From Methylobacterium sp. J-070 (GTDB lineage Bacteria > Pseudomonadota > Alphaproteobacteria > Rhizobiales > Beijerinckiaceae): a stretch of DNA of 64,000 nt. Location of the stretch: contig NZ_JAKSXX010000110.1 in assembly GCF_022829385.1 (NCBI RefSeq), forward strand, positions 1-64,000. Reading direction: 5' to 3'. The position numbers and the translations under genes were made by a program. Positions 51,297-60,526 of this stretch are shown here, piece after piece (the first letter of the stretch is position 1; each line of letters opens with the position of its first letter). The notes below the pieces were generated by a model. That model was not told the origin of the DNA. It was given only the letters and a program-made list of their open reading frames with translations, and did no database searches.

Positions 51297-53297
51297 ATGA
51301 TCGTCGAGACCGGCCATTTCGCGCTCGCGCTCGCGCTGGCGATCTCCCTGGTCCAGACGGTGATGCCGATCTGGGCCGCCCGCTCGGGCGACCCGGCGCT
51401 CCGCCAGATCGCCTCACAGGCCGCGCTCGGCGCCTTCGCGTGCGTGCTGTTCGCCTTCGCGGCGCTCACCTACGCGCACGTCACCTCCGACTTCTCGGTC
51501 CAGAACGTCGTCGAGAACTCGCACACGCAGAAGCCGCTGATCTACAAGATCTCCGGCGTCTGGGGGAACCACGAGGGCTCGATGCTCCTCTGGGTCCTGA
51601 TCCTGACCCTGTTCGGCGCCTGCGTGGCGGCGGCGAAGAACGCCGTGCCGCCGCGCCTGCGCGCCAACACGCTCGGCGTCCAGGGGCTGATCACCGTCGT
51701 GTTCGTGCTGTTCATCATCACGACCTCGAACCCGTTCAGCCGCGTGATCCCGGCGCCGCTGGAGGGCAACGACCTCAACCCGCTGCTGCAGGATCCCGGC
51801 CTCGCGATCCACCCGCCGCTCCTCTACATCGGCTATGTCGGCTTCTCGATCAGCTTCGCCTTCGCGGTGGCGGCGCTGATCGACGGGCGCATCGACGCCG
51901 TCTGGGCCCGGGCGGTGCGGCCCTGGACGCTGACCGCGTGGTGCTTCCTGACTTTGGGCATCGCGATGGGGTCCTACTGGGCCTATTACGAGCTCGGCTG
52001 GGGCGGCTGGTGGTTCTGGGATCCCGTCGAGAACGCCTCCCTGATGCCCTGGATCGCCGGCACGGCGCTGCTGCACTCCACGGTGGTGATGGAGAAGCGC
52101 GACGCCCTGAAGGTCTGGACGGTGCTGCTCGCCATCCTGACCTTCTCGCTGTCGCTGATCGGCACCTTCCTGGTCCGCTCGGGCGTGATCACCTCGGTGC
52201 ATTCCTTCGCCACGGACCCGACCCGCGGCGTCTTCATCCTGGCGATCCTGGTGCTGTTCATCGGCGGCTCGCTCACGCTGTTCGCGTGGCGGGCGCCCCT
52301 GCTCCGGCAGGGCGGCCTGTTCGCGCCGATCTCCCGGGAGGGCTCTCTCGTCCTCAACAACCTGTTCCTGGTCGCGGGCTGCGCCACCGTGCTGGTGGGC
52401 ACCCTCTACCCGCTGCTCCTGGAGATGCTGACGGGGGAGAAGATCACGGTCGGGCCGCCCTTCTTCAATTCGACCTTCGTGCCGCTGGCGATCCCGCTGC
52501 TGCTGATCGTGCCGTTCGGCCAGGCGCTCGCCTGGAAGCGCGGCGACGTGCTCGCCGCCGCCCAGCGCCTGTTCGCCGCGCTGGCCGTCGCCCTGGTGAT
52601 CGGCTTCGCCGTGCTGGCCCTCACCTGGGGCGGCCCCGTCATGGCGCCGCTGGGGATCGGTCTCGGCGCCTACCTGCTGATCGGCTCGGCCCTGGAGATC
52701 GTCGCCCGCGCCCGCGGCTACGGCGCGAGCCGGACCCGCTCGCTCGGTCAGATCGGGCGGCGTGCCCTCGGCCTGCCGCGCTCCGCCTGGGGCACCGCGC
52801 TCGCCCATGCCGGCGTCGGGATCGTGGTGCTGGGCATCGCCGCCCAGGGCTGGGCCACCGAGGGGCTGGGGACGCTCAAGCCCGGGCAGAGCCTGACGGC
52901 GGGACCCTACACGGCGACCCTCGATCGCGTCGGACCCCGCCAGGGCCCGAACTACGAGGAGGCCGCCGCCTCCCTGACGATCCGGACCCGCGCCGGCGAC
53001 GAGGTCGGCCAGGTCGAGACCGGCAAGCGCTTCTACCCGAGCCGCAAGATGGCGGTGACCGAATCCGGCCTGCTGACCATCGGCGCGAGCCAGGTCTACG
53101 CCAGTCTCGGCGAGATGGGCCAGGACGGCGGCGTCGGCCTGCGGCTGTACTACAAGCCCCTGGTGCTGCTGATCTGGCTCGGGGCGGTGGTGATGGCGCT
53201 GGGCGGCGGTCTCTCGCTCACCGACCGCCGGATGCGGGTGGGCGTCCCCGCCAAGGCGAAGGCGCGGCCGATCCCCAACGCCGTGCCGGCCGAGTGA
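51297..53297 (+). CDS. ccmF: Cytochrome c heme lyase subunit CcmF
   Basis: 666 residues, about 15 hydrophobic spans. The periplasmic WWD motif reads [19 protein letters not shown], with flanking HSTVV and [10 protein letters not shown] histidines; [12 protein letters not shown] and [19 protein letters not shown] are family landmarks, and a periplasmic C-terminal domain ends in a last span. Forms the heme ligation complex with CcmH and CcmI. The stop overlaps the CcmH start as TGATG. Confidence 0.96.
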   Translation: MIVETGHFALALALAISLVQTVMPIWAARSGDPALRQIASQAALGAFACVLFAFAALTYAHVTSDFSVQNVVENSHTQKPLIYKISGVWGNHEGSMLLWVLILTLFGACVAAAKNAVPPRLRANTLGVQGLITVVFVLFIITTSNPFSRVIPAPLEGNDLNPLLQDPGLAIHPPLLYIGYVGFSISFAFAVAALIDGRIDAVWARAVRPWTLTAWCFLTLGIAMGSYWAYYELGWGGWWFWDPVENASLMPWIAGTALLHSTVVMEKRDALKVWTVLLAILTFSLSLIGTFLVRSGVITSVHSFATDPTRGVFILAILVLFIGGSLTLFAWRAPLLRQGGLFAPISREGSLVLNNLFLVAGCATVLVGTLYPLLLEMLTGEKITVGPPFFNSTFVPLAIPLLLIVPFGQALAWKRGDVLAAAQRLFAALAVALVIGFAVLALTWGGPVMAPLGIGLGAYLLIGSALEIVARARGYGASRTRSLGQIGRRALGLPRSAWGTALAHAGVGIVVLGIAAQGWATEGLGTLKPGQSLTAGPYTATLDRVGPRQGPNYEEAAASLTIRTRAGDEVGQVETGKRFYPSRKMAVTESGLLTIGASQVYASLGEMGQDGGVGLRLYYKPLVLLIWLGAVVMALGGGLSLTDRRMRVGVPAKAKARPIPNAVPAE

Positions 53298-53872
53298 TGG
53301 CGGCGATGACGGCCACCGCGACTCTCCCATCGGGCGCGACCGTACCTGCGATGGCGCTCCCCTCTCCCCCCCTGCTGCGCAGGATACCCGCCCCCGCAGG
53401 GGAGGGAGGGCGCGCGCACATTCGGCTCGGCGCGGCGCTCCTGCTTCTCGCAGCGATCGTCACCCCCGCCTGCGCCGTCCAGCCCGACGAGGTGCTGAGG
53501 GATCCCGCCCTCGAGCACCGCGCCCGGGAGATCTCGTCCGAGCTGCGCTGCCTCGTCTGCCAGAACCAGTCGATCGACGATTCCGACGCGCCGCTCGCCA
53601 AGGATCTGCGCCTCATCGTCCGCGAGCGCCTGCAGAAAGGCGACAGCGATCCGGCCGTCCTGAACTACGTCGTCGACCGCTACGGCGAGTTCGTGCTGCT
53701 GCGCCCGGTCTTCGCCCTGCACACCCTGCTGCTGTGGCTGACCCCGGTGCTCGCGGTCCTTCTGGGCGGCCTGGGCCTCTGGCGCCTCGCCCGCCGTCGC
53801 CCGGCGGTGCCGGCTCCGACTCTGTCGCCGTCCGAAGAGGCAGAGGTCGCGGCGCTCCTGCGACGGGAGTAG
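53297..53872 (+). CDS. ccmH: Cytochrome c maturation thiol protein CcmH
   Basis: 191 residues if started at the ATG overlapping the ccmF stop. The conserved part runs from [20 protein letters not shown] through the redox motif [20 protein letters not shown] to a C-terminal anchor ([20 protein letters not shown]). The signal segment is [18 protein letters not shown] at about 43-60. The 40 residues before it are not typical: they read through a dispersed hairpin repeat (53357-53404), so the N-terminus was either lengthened or starts later, at Met19 (53351). CcmH reduces the apocytochrome CXXCH before heme attachment. Confidence 0.9.
   Translation: MAAMTATATLPSGATVPAMALPSPPLLRRIPAPAGEGGRAHIRLGAALLLLAAIVTPACAVQPDEVLRDPALEHRAREISSELRCLVCQNQSIDDSDAPLAKDLRLIVRERLQKGDSDPAVLNYVVDRYGEFVLLRPVFALHTLLLWLTPVLAVLLGGLGLWRLARRRPAVPAPTLSPSEEAEVAALLRRE
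53357..53404. repeat. Dispersed repeat inside the 5' end of ccmH
   Basis: Arms ctcccct (53357-53363) and aggggag (53398-53404) around a C-rich centre; similar to the other dispersed repeats here, but lying in the ccmH reading frame before the signal peptide. Confidence 0.5.
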
Positions 53873-53966
53873 AATCGGGTTCAGCGATGATTCGCCCGCC
53901 CATCGGCACGAGTCTTGGATCGGGCATCGCTGACCGCTTGATCGGCGACGCGCCCGGGGCAGGACG

Positions 53967-54623
53967 ATGACGGCCGCTACGCTCACCATCTCGAGCCGCA
54001 ACTACTCCTCGTGGTCCCTGCGGGGCTGGCTGATCTGCCGGATGACAGGGCTCGACTTCCAGACCGAGGTCCTCTCCGGCACGGATGCCGGCAGCCGGGC
54101 GGAATTGCTCCACCTGTCGCCGTCCTTCCTGGTCCCGCGCCTGCGCCACGGCGACGTGGTCGTCTGGGACACGCTCGCCATCGCCGAGTATCTCGGCGAG
54201 ACCTTCCCTAAGGCCGGCCTGCTGCCCGAACCCCTGGCGGAGCGTGCCCATTGCCGCTCGATCTCCGGCGAGATGCATTCGGGCTTCGTCAACCTGCGAT
54301 CGGCCCTGCCGATGAATTTGCGCGCCTTCCACCCCGCTTTCCCCGTGTTCAACGGCGCGAAGGCCGATATCGAGCGCCTCTGCACGATCTTCGACGATTG
54401 CCTGGACCGCTACGAGGGGCCCTACCTGTTCGGTGATCGCCCGTGCCTGGCGGACGCCATGTTCGCCCCGGTCTGCACCCGCTTCCGCACCTACGATGTC
54501 GCGCTGCCGCCCCGGGCCGCCGCCTATCGCGACACGATCCTGCACTGGCCGCTGATGATCGAGTGGGCCGAGGCCGCCGCCGACGAGCCGGACGAGATCG
54601 AAGAGCTGGAAATGGAGTTCTGA
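53967..54623 (+). CDS. Glutathione S-transferase family protein
   Basis: 218 residues. Thioredoxin-like N-terminal domain with TISSRNYSSWSLRGWLICRM (active-site Ser region), then SPSFLVPRLRHGDVVVWDTL and AIAEYLGETFPKAGLLPEPL with the Glu/Ser glutathione-binding pair. The helical C-terminal domain has LDRYEGPYLFGDRPCLADAM, the N-capping box. Cytoplasmic. Beta/nu-like rather than a dedicated detoxification enzyme; substrate unknown. It is co-directional with the ccm operon 94 bases downstream and need not share function. Confidence 0.85.
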   Translation: MTAATLTISSRNYSSWSLRGWLICRMTGLDFQTEVLSGTDAGSRAELLHLSPSFLVPRLRHGDVVVWDTLAIAEYLGETFPKAGLLPEPLAERAHCRSISGEMHSGFVNLRSALPMNLRAFHPAFPVFNGAKADIERLCTIFDDCLDRYEGPYLFGDRPCLADAMFAPVCTRFRTYDVALPPRAAAYRDTILHWPLMIEWAEAAADEPDEIEELEMEF

Positions 54624-54948
54624 TCCGTCCGAGGACCGTGGGATCGCGCCCCGTCGATGGCAGCGGGGCGACGCGACGACGGTGCGGTTGCACCATCAGC
54701 CGACGGACAGACATGCAATTTCTTGCAGGGCACAAATTTATGTTGCGGCGCACACAAGAAAATACGAGCGCTGCGGTGAGCTGAAAACGCAAGCCCGGAC
54801 AATATCTTAACGGCTCGCCTTCGAGCCCATGATCTCCGGTGACAGATCGACAGACGTCCTTTGTCGAGCAACCGGACTGCGCGATTGAAGCCAACCGGCA
54901 TTTCTGTTCCTCTTCGCATTAGAACAGGAACAGACTGGGCTGGAAACC
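54624..54948. promoter_or_regulatory. Upstream region of the formate dehydrogenase operon
   Basis: 325 bases with lower GC. It contains a short dyad tgcaatttcttgca (54714-54727) and, just before the fdsG ribosome site, an 8-bp inverted repeat (54903-54910 with 54927-54934). The dyads are candidate sites for the LysR regulator encoded after the operon. No gene seen. Confidence 0.4.
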
Positions 54949-55422
54949 ATGGCGCGTCACGAGCCCTGGAGCGCCGACCGCGCTACCGGGATCATCGCCG
55001 AACACACCCATCTCGAAGGGGCCACGCTGCCGATCCTGCATGCCCTGCAGGAGACGTTCGGCTACGTGGATTCCGGCGCGGTCCCGCTGATCGCGGACGC
55101 GCTGAACCTGTCGCGCGCCGAGGTGCACGGCTGCATCACCTTCTACCACGACTTCCGCGCCCACCCCGCGGGCCGCCATGAGGTGAAGCTGTGCCGGGCC
55201 GAGGCCTGCCAGGCCATGGGCTCGGACAAGCTCCACCGGGAGATCCTCGGCCGCCTCGGCTGCGGCTGGCACGAGACAACCGCCGACGGCAACGCCACGG
55301 TGGAGCCGGTCTACTGCCTCGGCCTCTGCGCCAACGGCCCCGCCGCGCTGGTGGACGGTGAGCCCGTCGCGCACCTGACCGCCGACGCCCTCGAAGCTGC
55401 CCTCACGGAGGTGCGCCAGTGA
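54949..55422 (+). CDS. fdsG: NAD-dependent formate dehydrogenase gamma subunit
   Basis: 157 residues related to the NuoE 24-kDa subunit. Thioredoxin-like [2Fe-2S] ligands appear as VKLCRAEACQAMG and YCLGLCANGPA, four cysteines in the expected pattern. LQETFGYVDSGAVPLIADAL and VHGCITFYHDFRAHPAGRHE are family landmarks. It carries electrons in the soluble FdsABGD complex that oxidises formate to CO2 with NAD+. In Methylobacterium extorquens this type is the molybdenum enzyme Fdh2. Coupled to fdsB by GTGA. Confidence 0.94.
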   Translation: MARHEPWSADRATGIIAEHTHLEGATLPILHALQETFGYVDSGAVPLIADALNLSRAEVHGCITFYHDFRAHPAGRHEVKLCRAEACQAMGSDKLHREILGRLGCGWHETTADGNATVEPVYCLGLCANGPAALVDGEPVAHLTADALEAALTEVRQ

Positions 55423-56978
55423 GCGTCACGCTCTACGTTCCCCGCGACGCCGTCGCGATCGGGCTCGGCGCCAACAAGGTCGCCCGCGCCCTGTTCGCCG
55501 GCGCCGAGCGCCGCGGCCTCGACGTCACCATCGTGCGCACCGGCTCCCGCGGCCTGACCTGGCTGGAGCCGATGGTCGAGGTCGGCACGCCCGAGGGGCG
55601 CATCGCCTACGGCCCGGTGAAGCTGGAGGACGTCGACGCCCTGCTGGAGGCCGACCTCGCCACCGGCGGCGACCATCCCCTGCGCCTCGGCGACCCCGAG
55701 AAGATCCCCTACCTCGCCCGGCAGCAGCGCCTGACCTTCCACCGCTGCGGCGTGATCGACCCGGTCTCCGTCGCGGATTACCGGGCCCATGGCGGCTACC
55801 GCGGCCTGGAGGCGGCGCTGAAGCTCGATGCCGAGGGTATCGTCGCGGCGGTGCGCGATTCCGGTCTGCGCGGCCGGGGCGGTGCCGGCTTCCCGGCCGG
55901 CATCAAGTGGAACACCGTGATGCTCGCCAAGGCGGACCAGAAGTACGTGGTCTGCAACGCCGACGAGGGCGATTCCGGCACCTTCGCCGACCGGATGATG
56001 ATGGAGGGCGATCCCTTCAACCTCATCGAGGGCATGACCATCGCGGCCGTGGCGACCGGCGCCACCCGCGGCTACATCTACCTGCGCTCCGAGTATCCGC
56101 AGGCGTTTGCGATCCTCAAGGAGGCCATCGCCAACGGCATCGAGGCCGGCGTGCTCGGCGACGACATCCTGGGCTCGGGCAAGAGCTTTCACCTTGAAGT
56201 GCGGCTGGGCGCCGGCGCCTATATCTGCGGCGAGGAGACCTCGTTGCTGGAGAGTCTGGAAGGCAAGCGGGGCATCGTGCGCGCCAAGCCGCCGATCCCG
56301 GCGCTGAAGGGCTTCCTCGGCAAGCCGACACTGGTCAACAACGTCATGACCTTCACGGCCGTGCCGTGGATCCTGGAGAACGGCGCCAAGGCCTACGCCG
56401 ATTACGGCATGGGCCGCTCCCTCGGCACCCTGCCGATCCAGCTCGCCGGCAACATCAAGCATGGCGGCCTGATCGAGATCGCCTTCGGCATCACCCTGCG
56501 GCAGGTGATCGAGGATTTCGGCGGCGGCACCCGTTCGGGGCGGCCGGTCCGGGCCGTGCAGGTCGGCGGGCCGCTCGGGGCCTACTTCCCCGATCACATG
56601 CTCGACACGCCGCTGGATTACGAAGCGATGGCGGCCAAGAAGGGCCTCGTCGGCCACGGCGGCATCGTGGTGTTCGACGACACCGTCGACATGGCCGCCC
56701 AGGCCCGGTTCGCCTTCGAGTTCTGCGCGACCGAATCGTGCGGCAAGTGCACCCCGTGCCGGATCGGCGCGACGCGGGGCGTCGAGACGATGGACAAGGT
56801 GATCGCCGGCATCCGGCCGGAGGCGAACCTGAAGCTGGTCGAGGACCTCTGCGAGGTCATGACCGACGGGTCGCTCTGCGCCATGGGCGGGCTCACGCCG
56901 ATGCCCGTGATGAGCGCGATCACCCACTTTCCCGAGGATTTCAGGCGCGCCGGCGATCTGCCGGCCGCGGCCGAGTGA
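55419..56978 (+). CDS. fdsB: NAD-dependent formate dehydrogenase beta subunit
   Basis: 519 residues from GTG. A fused thioredoxin-like N-terminal domain (about 1-110) precedes the NuoF-like part: FMN/NADH site GLRGRGGAGFPAGIKWNTVM, VVCNADEGDSGTFADRMMME, GAYICGEETSLLESLEGKRG, and [4Fe-4S] ligands ESCGKCTPCRIGATRGVE plus a later Cys in DGSLCAMGG. It receives electrons from the alpha/gamma subunits and reduces NAD+. Cytoplasmic. Confidence 0.96.
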   Translation: MSVTLYVPRDAVAIGLGANKVARALFAGAERRGLDVTIVRTGSRGLTWLEPMVEVGTPEGRIAYGPVKLEDVDALLEADLATGGDHPLRLGDPEKIPYLARQQRLTFHRCGVIDPVSVADYRAHGGYRGLEAALKLDAEGIVAAVRDSGLRGRGGAGFPAGIKWNTVMLAKADQKYVVCNADEGDSGTFADRMMMEGDPFNLIEGMTIAAVATGATRGYIYLRSEYPQAFAILKEAIANGIEAGVLGDDILGSGKSFHLEVRLGAGAYICGEETSLLESLEGKRGIVRAKPPIPALKGFLGKPTLVNNVMTFTAVPWILENGAKAYADYGMGRSLGTLPIQLAGNIKHGGLIEIAFGITLRQVIEDFGGGTRSGRPVRAVQVGGPLGAYFPDHMLDTPLDYEAMAAKKGLVGHGGIVVFDDTVDMAAQARFAFEFCATESCGKCTPCRIGATRGVETMDKVIAGIRPEANLKLVEDLCEVMTDGSLCAMGGLTPMPVMSAITHFPEDFRRAGDLPAAAE

Positions 56979-56988
56979 GGAGGCGTCG

Positions 56989-59862
56989 ATGGGCCTGATC
57001 AAGGAGATCGACTACGGCACGCCGATCCGCGTGGCGGAGCAGACCGTCACCCTGACGATCGACGGCATGGAGGTCACGGTTCCGGCCGGCACCTCGGTGA
57101 TGGCGGCGGCGATGCACGCCGGCACCCAGATCCCGAAGCTCTGCGCCACGGATTCGCTGGAGCCCTTCGGCTCCTGCCGGCTGTGCCTCGTGGAGATCGA
57201 GGGACGGCGCGGCACACCCGCGTCCTGCACGACCCCGGCCGAGAACGGCATGGTGGTGCACACGCAGAACGACAGGCTCCACAAGCTCCGCAAGGGCGTG
57301 ATGGAGCTCTACATCTCCGACCACCCGCTGACCTGCCTGACCTGCGCGGCCAACGGCGATTGCGAGCTGCAGGACATGGCCGGCGTCGTCGGCCTGCGCG
57401 ACGTGCGCTACGGCTACGACGGCGACAACCACGTCGCGCCGAGTGCCGAGAAGTACCTGCCGAAGGACGAGTCGAACCCGTACTTCACCTACGACCCGTC
57501 GAAGTGCATCGTCTGCAACCGCTGCGTCCGCGCCTGCGAGGAGGTGCAGGGCACCTTCGCGCTGACCATCGCGGGCCGCGGCTTCGACAGCCGCGTGGCG
57601 GCCGGCCCGACCAACTTCTTCGAGTCGGAGTGCGTGTCCTGCGGCGCCTGCGTGCAGGCCTGCCCGACCGCGACCCTCCAGGAGAAGTCGATCCACGAGT
57701 TCGGCCAGCCCGAGCACGCGGAGGTGACGACCTGCGCGTATTGCGGCGTCGGCTGCTCGTTCAAGGCCGAGATGCAGGGCGAGCGCGTCGTCCGCATGGT
57801 CCCCTACAAGGGCGGCAAGGCCAACGAGGGCCATAGCTGCGTGAAGGGCCGCTTCGCCTACGGCTACGCCACCCACAAGGACCGCATCACCAAGCCGATG
57901 ATCCGCGAGAAGATCACGGATCCGTGGCGCGAGGTCTCCTGGGAGGAGGCGATCGACCGCGCGGCCTCCGAGTTCAAGCGCATCCAGGCGCAATACGGAA
58001 AAGACTCGGTCGGGGGCATCACCTCGTCGCGCTGCACCAACGAGGAGGCCTACCTCGTCCAGAAGCTGGTGCGTGCCGCCTTCGGCAACAACAACGTCGA
58101 CACCTGCGCCCGGGTCTGCCATTCGCCCACCGGCTACGGCCTGATGTCGACGCTCGGCACCTCGGCCGGCACCCAGGACTTCAAGTCGGTCGAGCAGTCC
58201 GACGTGATCCTGGTGATCGGCGCCAACCCGACCGACGGCCACCCGGTCTTCGGGTCGCGGATGAAGCGGCGCCTCCGCGAGGGTGCGAAGCTCATCGTGG
58301 CGGATCCGCGCAAGATCGATTTGGTGAAATCGCCCCACATCAAGGCCGACTATCACCTGCCGCTGAAGCCCGGCTCTAACGTCGCCTTCATCAACTCGCT
58401 GGCGCACGTGATCGTCACCGAGGGGCTGGTCGACGAGGCCTATGTCCGCGAGCGCTGCGACCTCGCCGAGTTCGAGTCCTGGGCCCGGTTCATCGCCGAG
58501 GACCGGCACTCCCCGGAGAACCAGCAGCAATTCACCGGCCTCGACCCGGCGGAGGTCCGCGCGGCGGCCCGCCTCTACGCCACGGGCGGCGCGGCCGGCA
58601 TCTATTACGGGCTGGGCGTCACCGAGCACAGCCAGGGCTCGACCATGGTCATGGGCATGGCCAACATCGCCATGGCCACCGGCAACATCGGCAAGCTCGG
58701 GGCCGGCGTGAACCCGCTGCGCGGCCAGAACAACGTCCAGGGCTCTTGCGACATGGGCTCGTTCCCGCACGAGCTCACCGGCTACCGCCACGTCTCGGAC
58801 GATGCCACCCGCGAGAGCTTCGAGGCCCTCTGGGGCGCCAAGCTGGACGGCGCGCCGGGCCTGCGCATCACCAACATGCTCGACGAGGCCGTCGAGGGCG
58901 GCTTCAAGGGCATGTACATCCAGGGCGAGGACATCGCCCAGTCCGACCCCGACACGCACCACGTCACCTCGGGCCTGATGGCGATGGAGTGCATCGTCAT
59001 CCAGGATCTGTTCCTCAACGAGACCGCCAAGTACGCCCACGTCTTCCTGCCGGGCGCCTCGTTCCTGGAGAAGGACGGGACCTTCACCAACGCCGAGCGC
59101 CGGATCTCGCGGGTCCGCAAGGTCATGGCGCCGCTCGGCGGCTACGGCGACTGGGAAGGTACGGTGCTGCTCTCGAACGCGCTGGGCTACAAGATGGAGT
59201 ACAGCCACCCGTCCGAGATCATGGACGAGATCGCGTCGCTGACGCCGAGCTTCACCGGCGTCTCCTACGCCAAGCTCGACGAGCTGGGCTCGGTGCAGTG
59301 GCCCTGCAACGAGAAGGCGCCGCTCGGCACGCCGATGATGCACGTGGACCGCTTCGTCCGCGGCAAGGGCCGGTTCATGATCACCGAGTTCGTCGCCACC
59401 GAGGAGCGCACGGGGGCGAAGTTCCCGCTGATCCTGACCACGGGCCGGATCCTGTCCCAGTACAATGTCGGCGCGCAGACGCGGCGCACCGAGAACTCGC
59501 GCTGGCACGAGGAGGACGTGCTGGAGATCCACCCGTTCGACGCGGAGCTGCGCGGCATCGTCGACGGCGACCTCGTCTCGCTGGAGAGCCGCTCGGGCGA
59601 CATCGCCCTGAAGGCCAGGGTCTCGGAGCGGATGCAGCCCGGCGTGGTCTACACCACCTTCCACCACGCCAAGACCGGCGCCAACGTCATCACCACCGAC
59701 TACTCGGACTGGGCGACCAACTGCCCCGAGTACAAGGTGACGGCGGTGCAGGTCCGGCGGACCAACCGGCCCTCCGACTGGCAGGCGAAGTTCTACGAGG
59801 AGGATTTCTCGCTGACGCGCATCGCCAATTCCCAGGATACCGCGCTCGACGCGGCGGAGTGA
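56989..59862 (+). CDS. fdsA: NAD-dependent formate dehydrogenase alpha (catalytic) subunit
   Basis: 957 residues. In order: a ferredoxin [2Fe-2S] domain (GSCRLCLVEIEGRRGTPASC), a His-Cys [4Fe-4S] (DHPLTCLTCAANGDCELQ), two [4Fe-4S] (CIVCNRCVRACEEVQG and CVSCGACVQACPTATL), the molybdopterin Fe-S domain TTCAYCGVGCSF, and the bis-MGD region. The metal ligand is Cys377 in ARVCHSPTGYG with His378, so it is the cysteine, not selenocysteine, form. GANPTDGHPVFGSRMKRR is a cofactor site. It oxidises formate. Confidence 0.97.
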   Translation: MGLIKEIDYGTPIRVAEQTVTLTIDGMEVTVPAGTSVMAAAMHAGTQIPKLCATDSLEPFGSCRLCLVEIEGRRGTPASCTTPAENGMVVHTQNDRLHKLRKGVMELYISDHPLTCLTCAANGDCELQDMAGVVGLRDVRYGYDGDNHVAPSAEKYLPKDESNPYFTYDPSKCIVCNRCVRACEEVQGTFALTIAGRGFDSRVAAGPTNFFESECVSCGACVQACPTATLQEKSIHEFGQPEHAEVTTCAYCGVGCSFKAEMQGERVVRMVPYKGGKANEGHSCVKGRFAYGYATHKDRITKPMIREKITDPWREVSWEEAIDRAASEFKRIQAQYGKDSVGGITSSRCTNEEAYLVQKLVRAAFGNNNVDTCARVCHSPTGYGLMSTLGTSAGTQDFKSVEQSDVILVIGANPTDGHPVFGSRMKRRLREGAKLIVADPRKIDLVKSPHIKADYHLPLKPGSNVAFINSLAHVIVTEGLVDEAYVRERCDLAEFESWARFIAEDRHSPENQQQFTGLDPAEVRAAARLYATGGAAGIYYGLGVTEHSQGSTMVMGMANIAMATGNIGKLGAGVNPLRGQNNVQGSCDMGSFPHELTGYRHVSDDATRESFEALWGAKLDGAPGLRITNMLDEAVEGGFKGMYIQGEDIAQSDPDTHHVTSGLMAMECIVIQDLFLNETAKYAHVFLPGASFLEKDGTFTNAERRISRVRKVMAPLGGYGDWEGTVLLSNALGYKMEYSHPSEIMDEIASLTPSFTGVSYAKLDELGSVQWPCNEKAPLGTPMMHVDRFVRGKGRFMITEFVATEERTGAKFPLILTTGRILSQYNVGAQTRRTENSRWHEEDVLEIHPFDAELRGIVDGDLVSLESRSGDIALKARVSERMQPGVVYTTFHHAKTGANVITTDYSDWATNCPEYKVTAVQVRRTNRPSDWQAKFYEEDFSLTRIANSQDTALDAAE

Positions 59863-59866
59863 GGCG

Positions 59867-60160
59867 ATGAGCGCTGTCAGACAGGAGGACAAGCTCCTCC
59901 GCATGGCCAACCAGATCGCGAGCTTCTTCCGGTCCTATCCGGAGGAGGAGGCGGTGGCGGGGGTGCACAAGCACATCGTGGCGTTCTGGACGCCCAAGAT
60001 GGTCTCGAAGCTCGAGGCCGCCTTGCCCGAGATGGGCGACCGGGCCGACATCCTGGTGCAGCGGGCGATGCTCGGCGCCGAACCGCAGGCCGAGAGTCCG
60101 GTGCGTCCGGCGACCCGCGATCCGCAGAAGCTCGGCGAGGGCGCGAGCGACGCGGGCTGA
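59867..60160 (+). CDS. fdsD: Formate dehydrogenase delta subunit
   Basis: 97 residues. The conserved FdsD pattern is present: KLLRMANQIASFFRSYPEEE, AVAGVHKHIVAFWTPKMVSK and LVQRAMLGAEPQ. It starts four bases after fdsA. It is needed for a stable or active enzyme in relatives; it resembles small subunits that help cofactor handling. The last 25 residues are variable. Confidence 0.93.
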   Translation: MSAVRQEDKLLRMANQIASFFRSYPEEEAVAGVHKHIVAFWTPKMVSKLEAALPEMGDRADILVQRAMLGAEPQAESPVRPATRDPQKLGEGASDAG

Positions 60161-60526
60161 CGGGCTACGTTCCGGTTCGGGAGGACCCGAAGCCGCCTGC
60201 ACCGTGATTCCGGGGCGCCAGAGCCGAAGCCGGCGGAAAACGTCGCTAGTGCAAAGGCTTGGCCTATCCATGCGCTGGGATCCCGGCTGCCGCCGCGAAG
60301 CCCCCGAGATGACGGGCTGGCTGGCAGGGCGCTAGCAAGCGACTTGTCCGCGCGGATGGCCGGCGTCGGGGATGAGACCACATCTATCCCAGAAGCGTAT
60401 GCAGAATGCGCAGGACGGGATTAAATGTGTCCACGTCTCGATCTGCGCGCTGGCACACTGCACACAAATCGCGCATCTTCCCCGGCCGAGTGGCCCGCGT
60501 ACGTGGCCGCCGTGGAGGAGTTCATC
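60161..60526. other. Intergenic stretch between fdsD and the transporter gene
   Basis: 366 bases. A weak imperfect hairpin follows fdsD near 60170-60195. The region about 60415-60480 probably holds the transporter promoter. No gene supported; an upstream ATG at 60425 in the transporter frame lacks a good ribosome site. Confidence 0.4.

Noticed and set aside
46304..51469. A 1721-codon open frame on the minus strand opposite the two-component and ccm genes
   Set aside because: Same shadow effect: third-codon GC on the opposite strand removes stops. The plus-strand genes have clear families.
56989..59862. Possible selenocysteine formate dehydrogenase
   Set aside because: The metal-ligand codon at 58117-58119 is TGC (Cys377), and no in-frame TGA exists.
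60425..60526. Longer N-terminus for the OFA transporter
   Set aside because: The extra 34 residues are not transporter-like, and the ideal GGAGGAG stands before the ATG at 60527.
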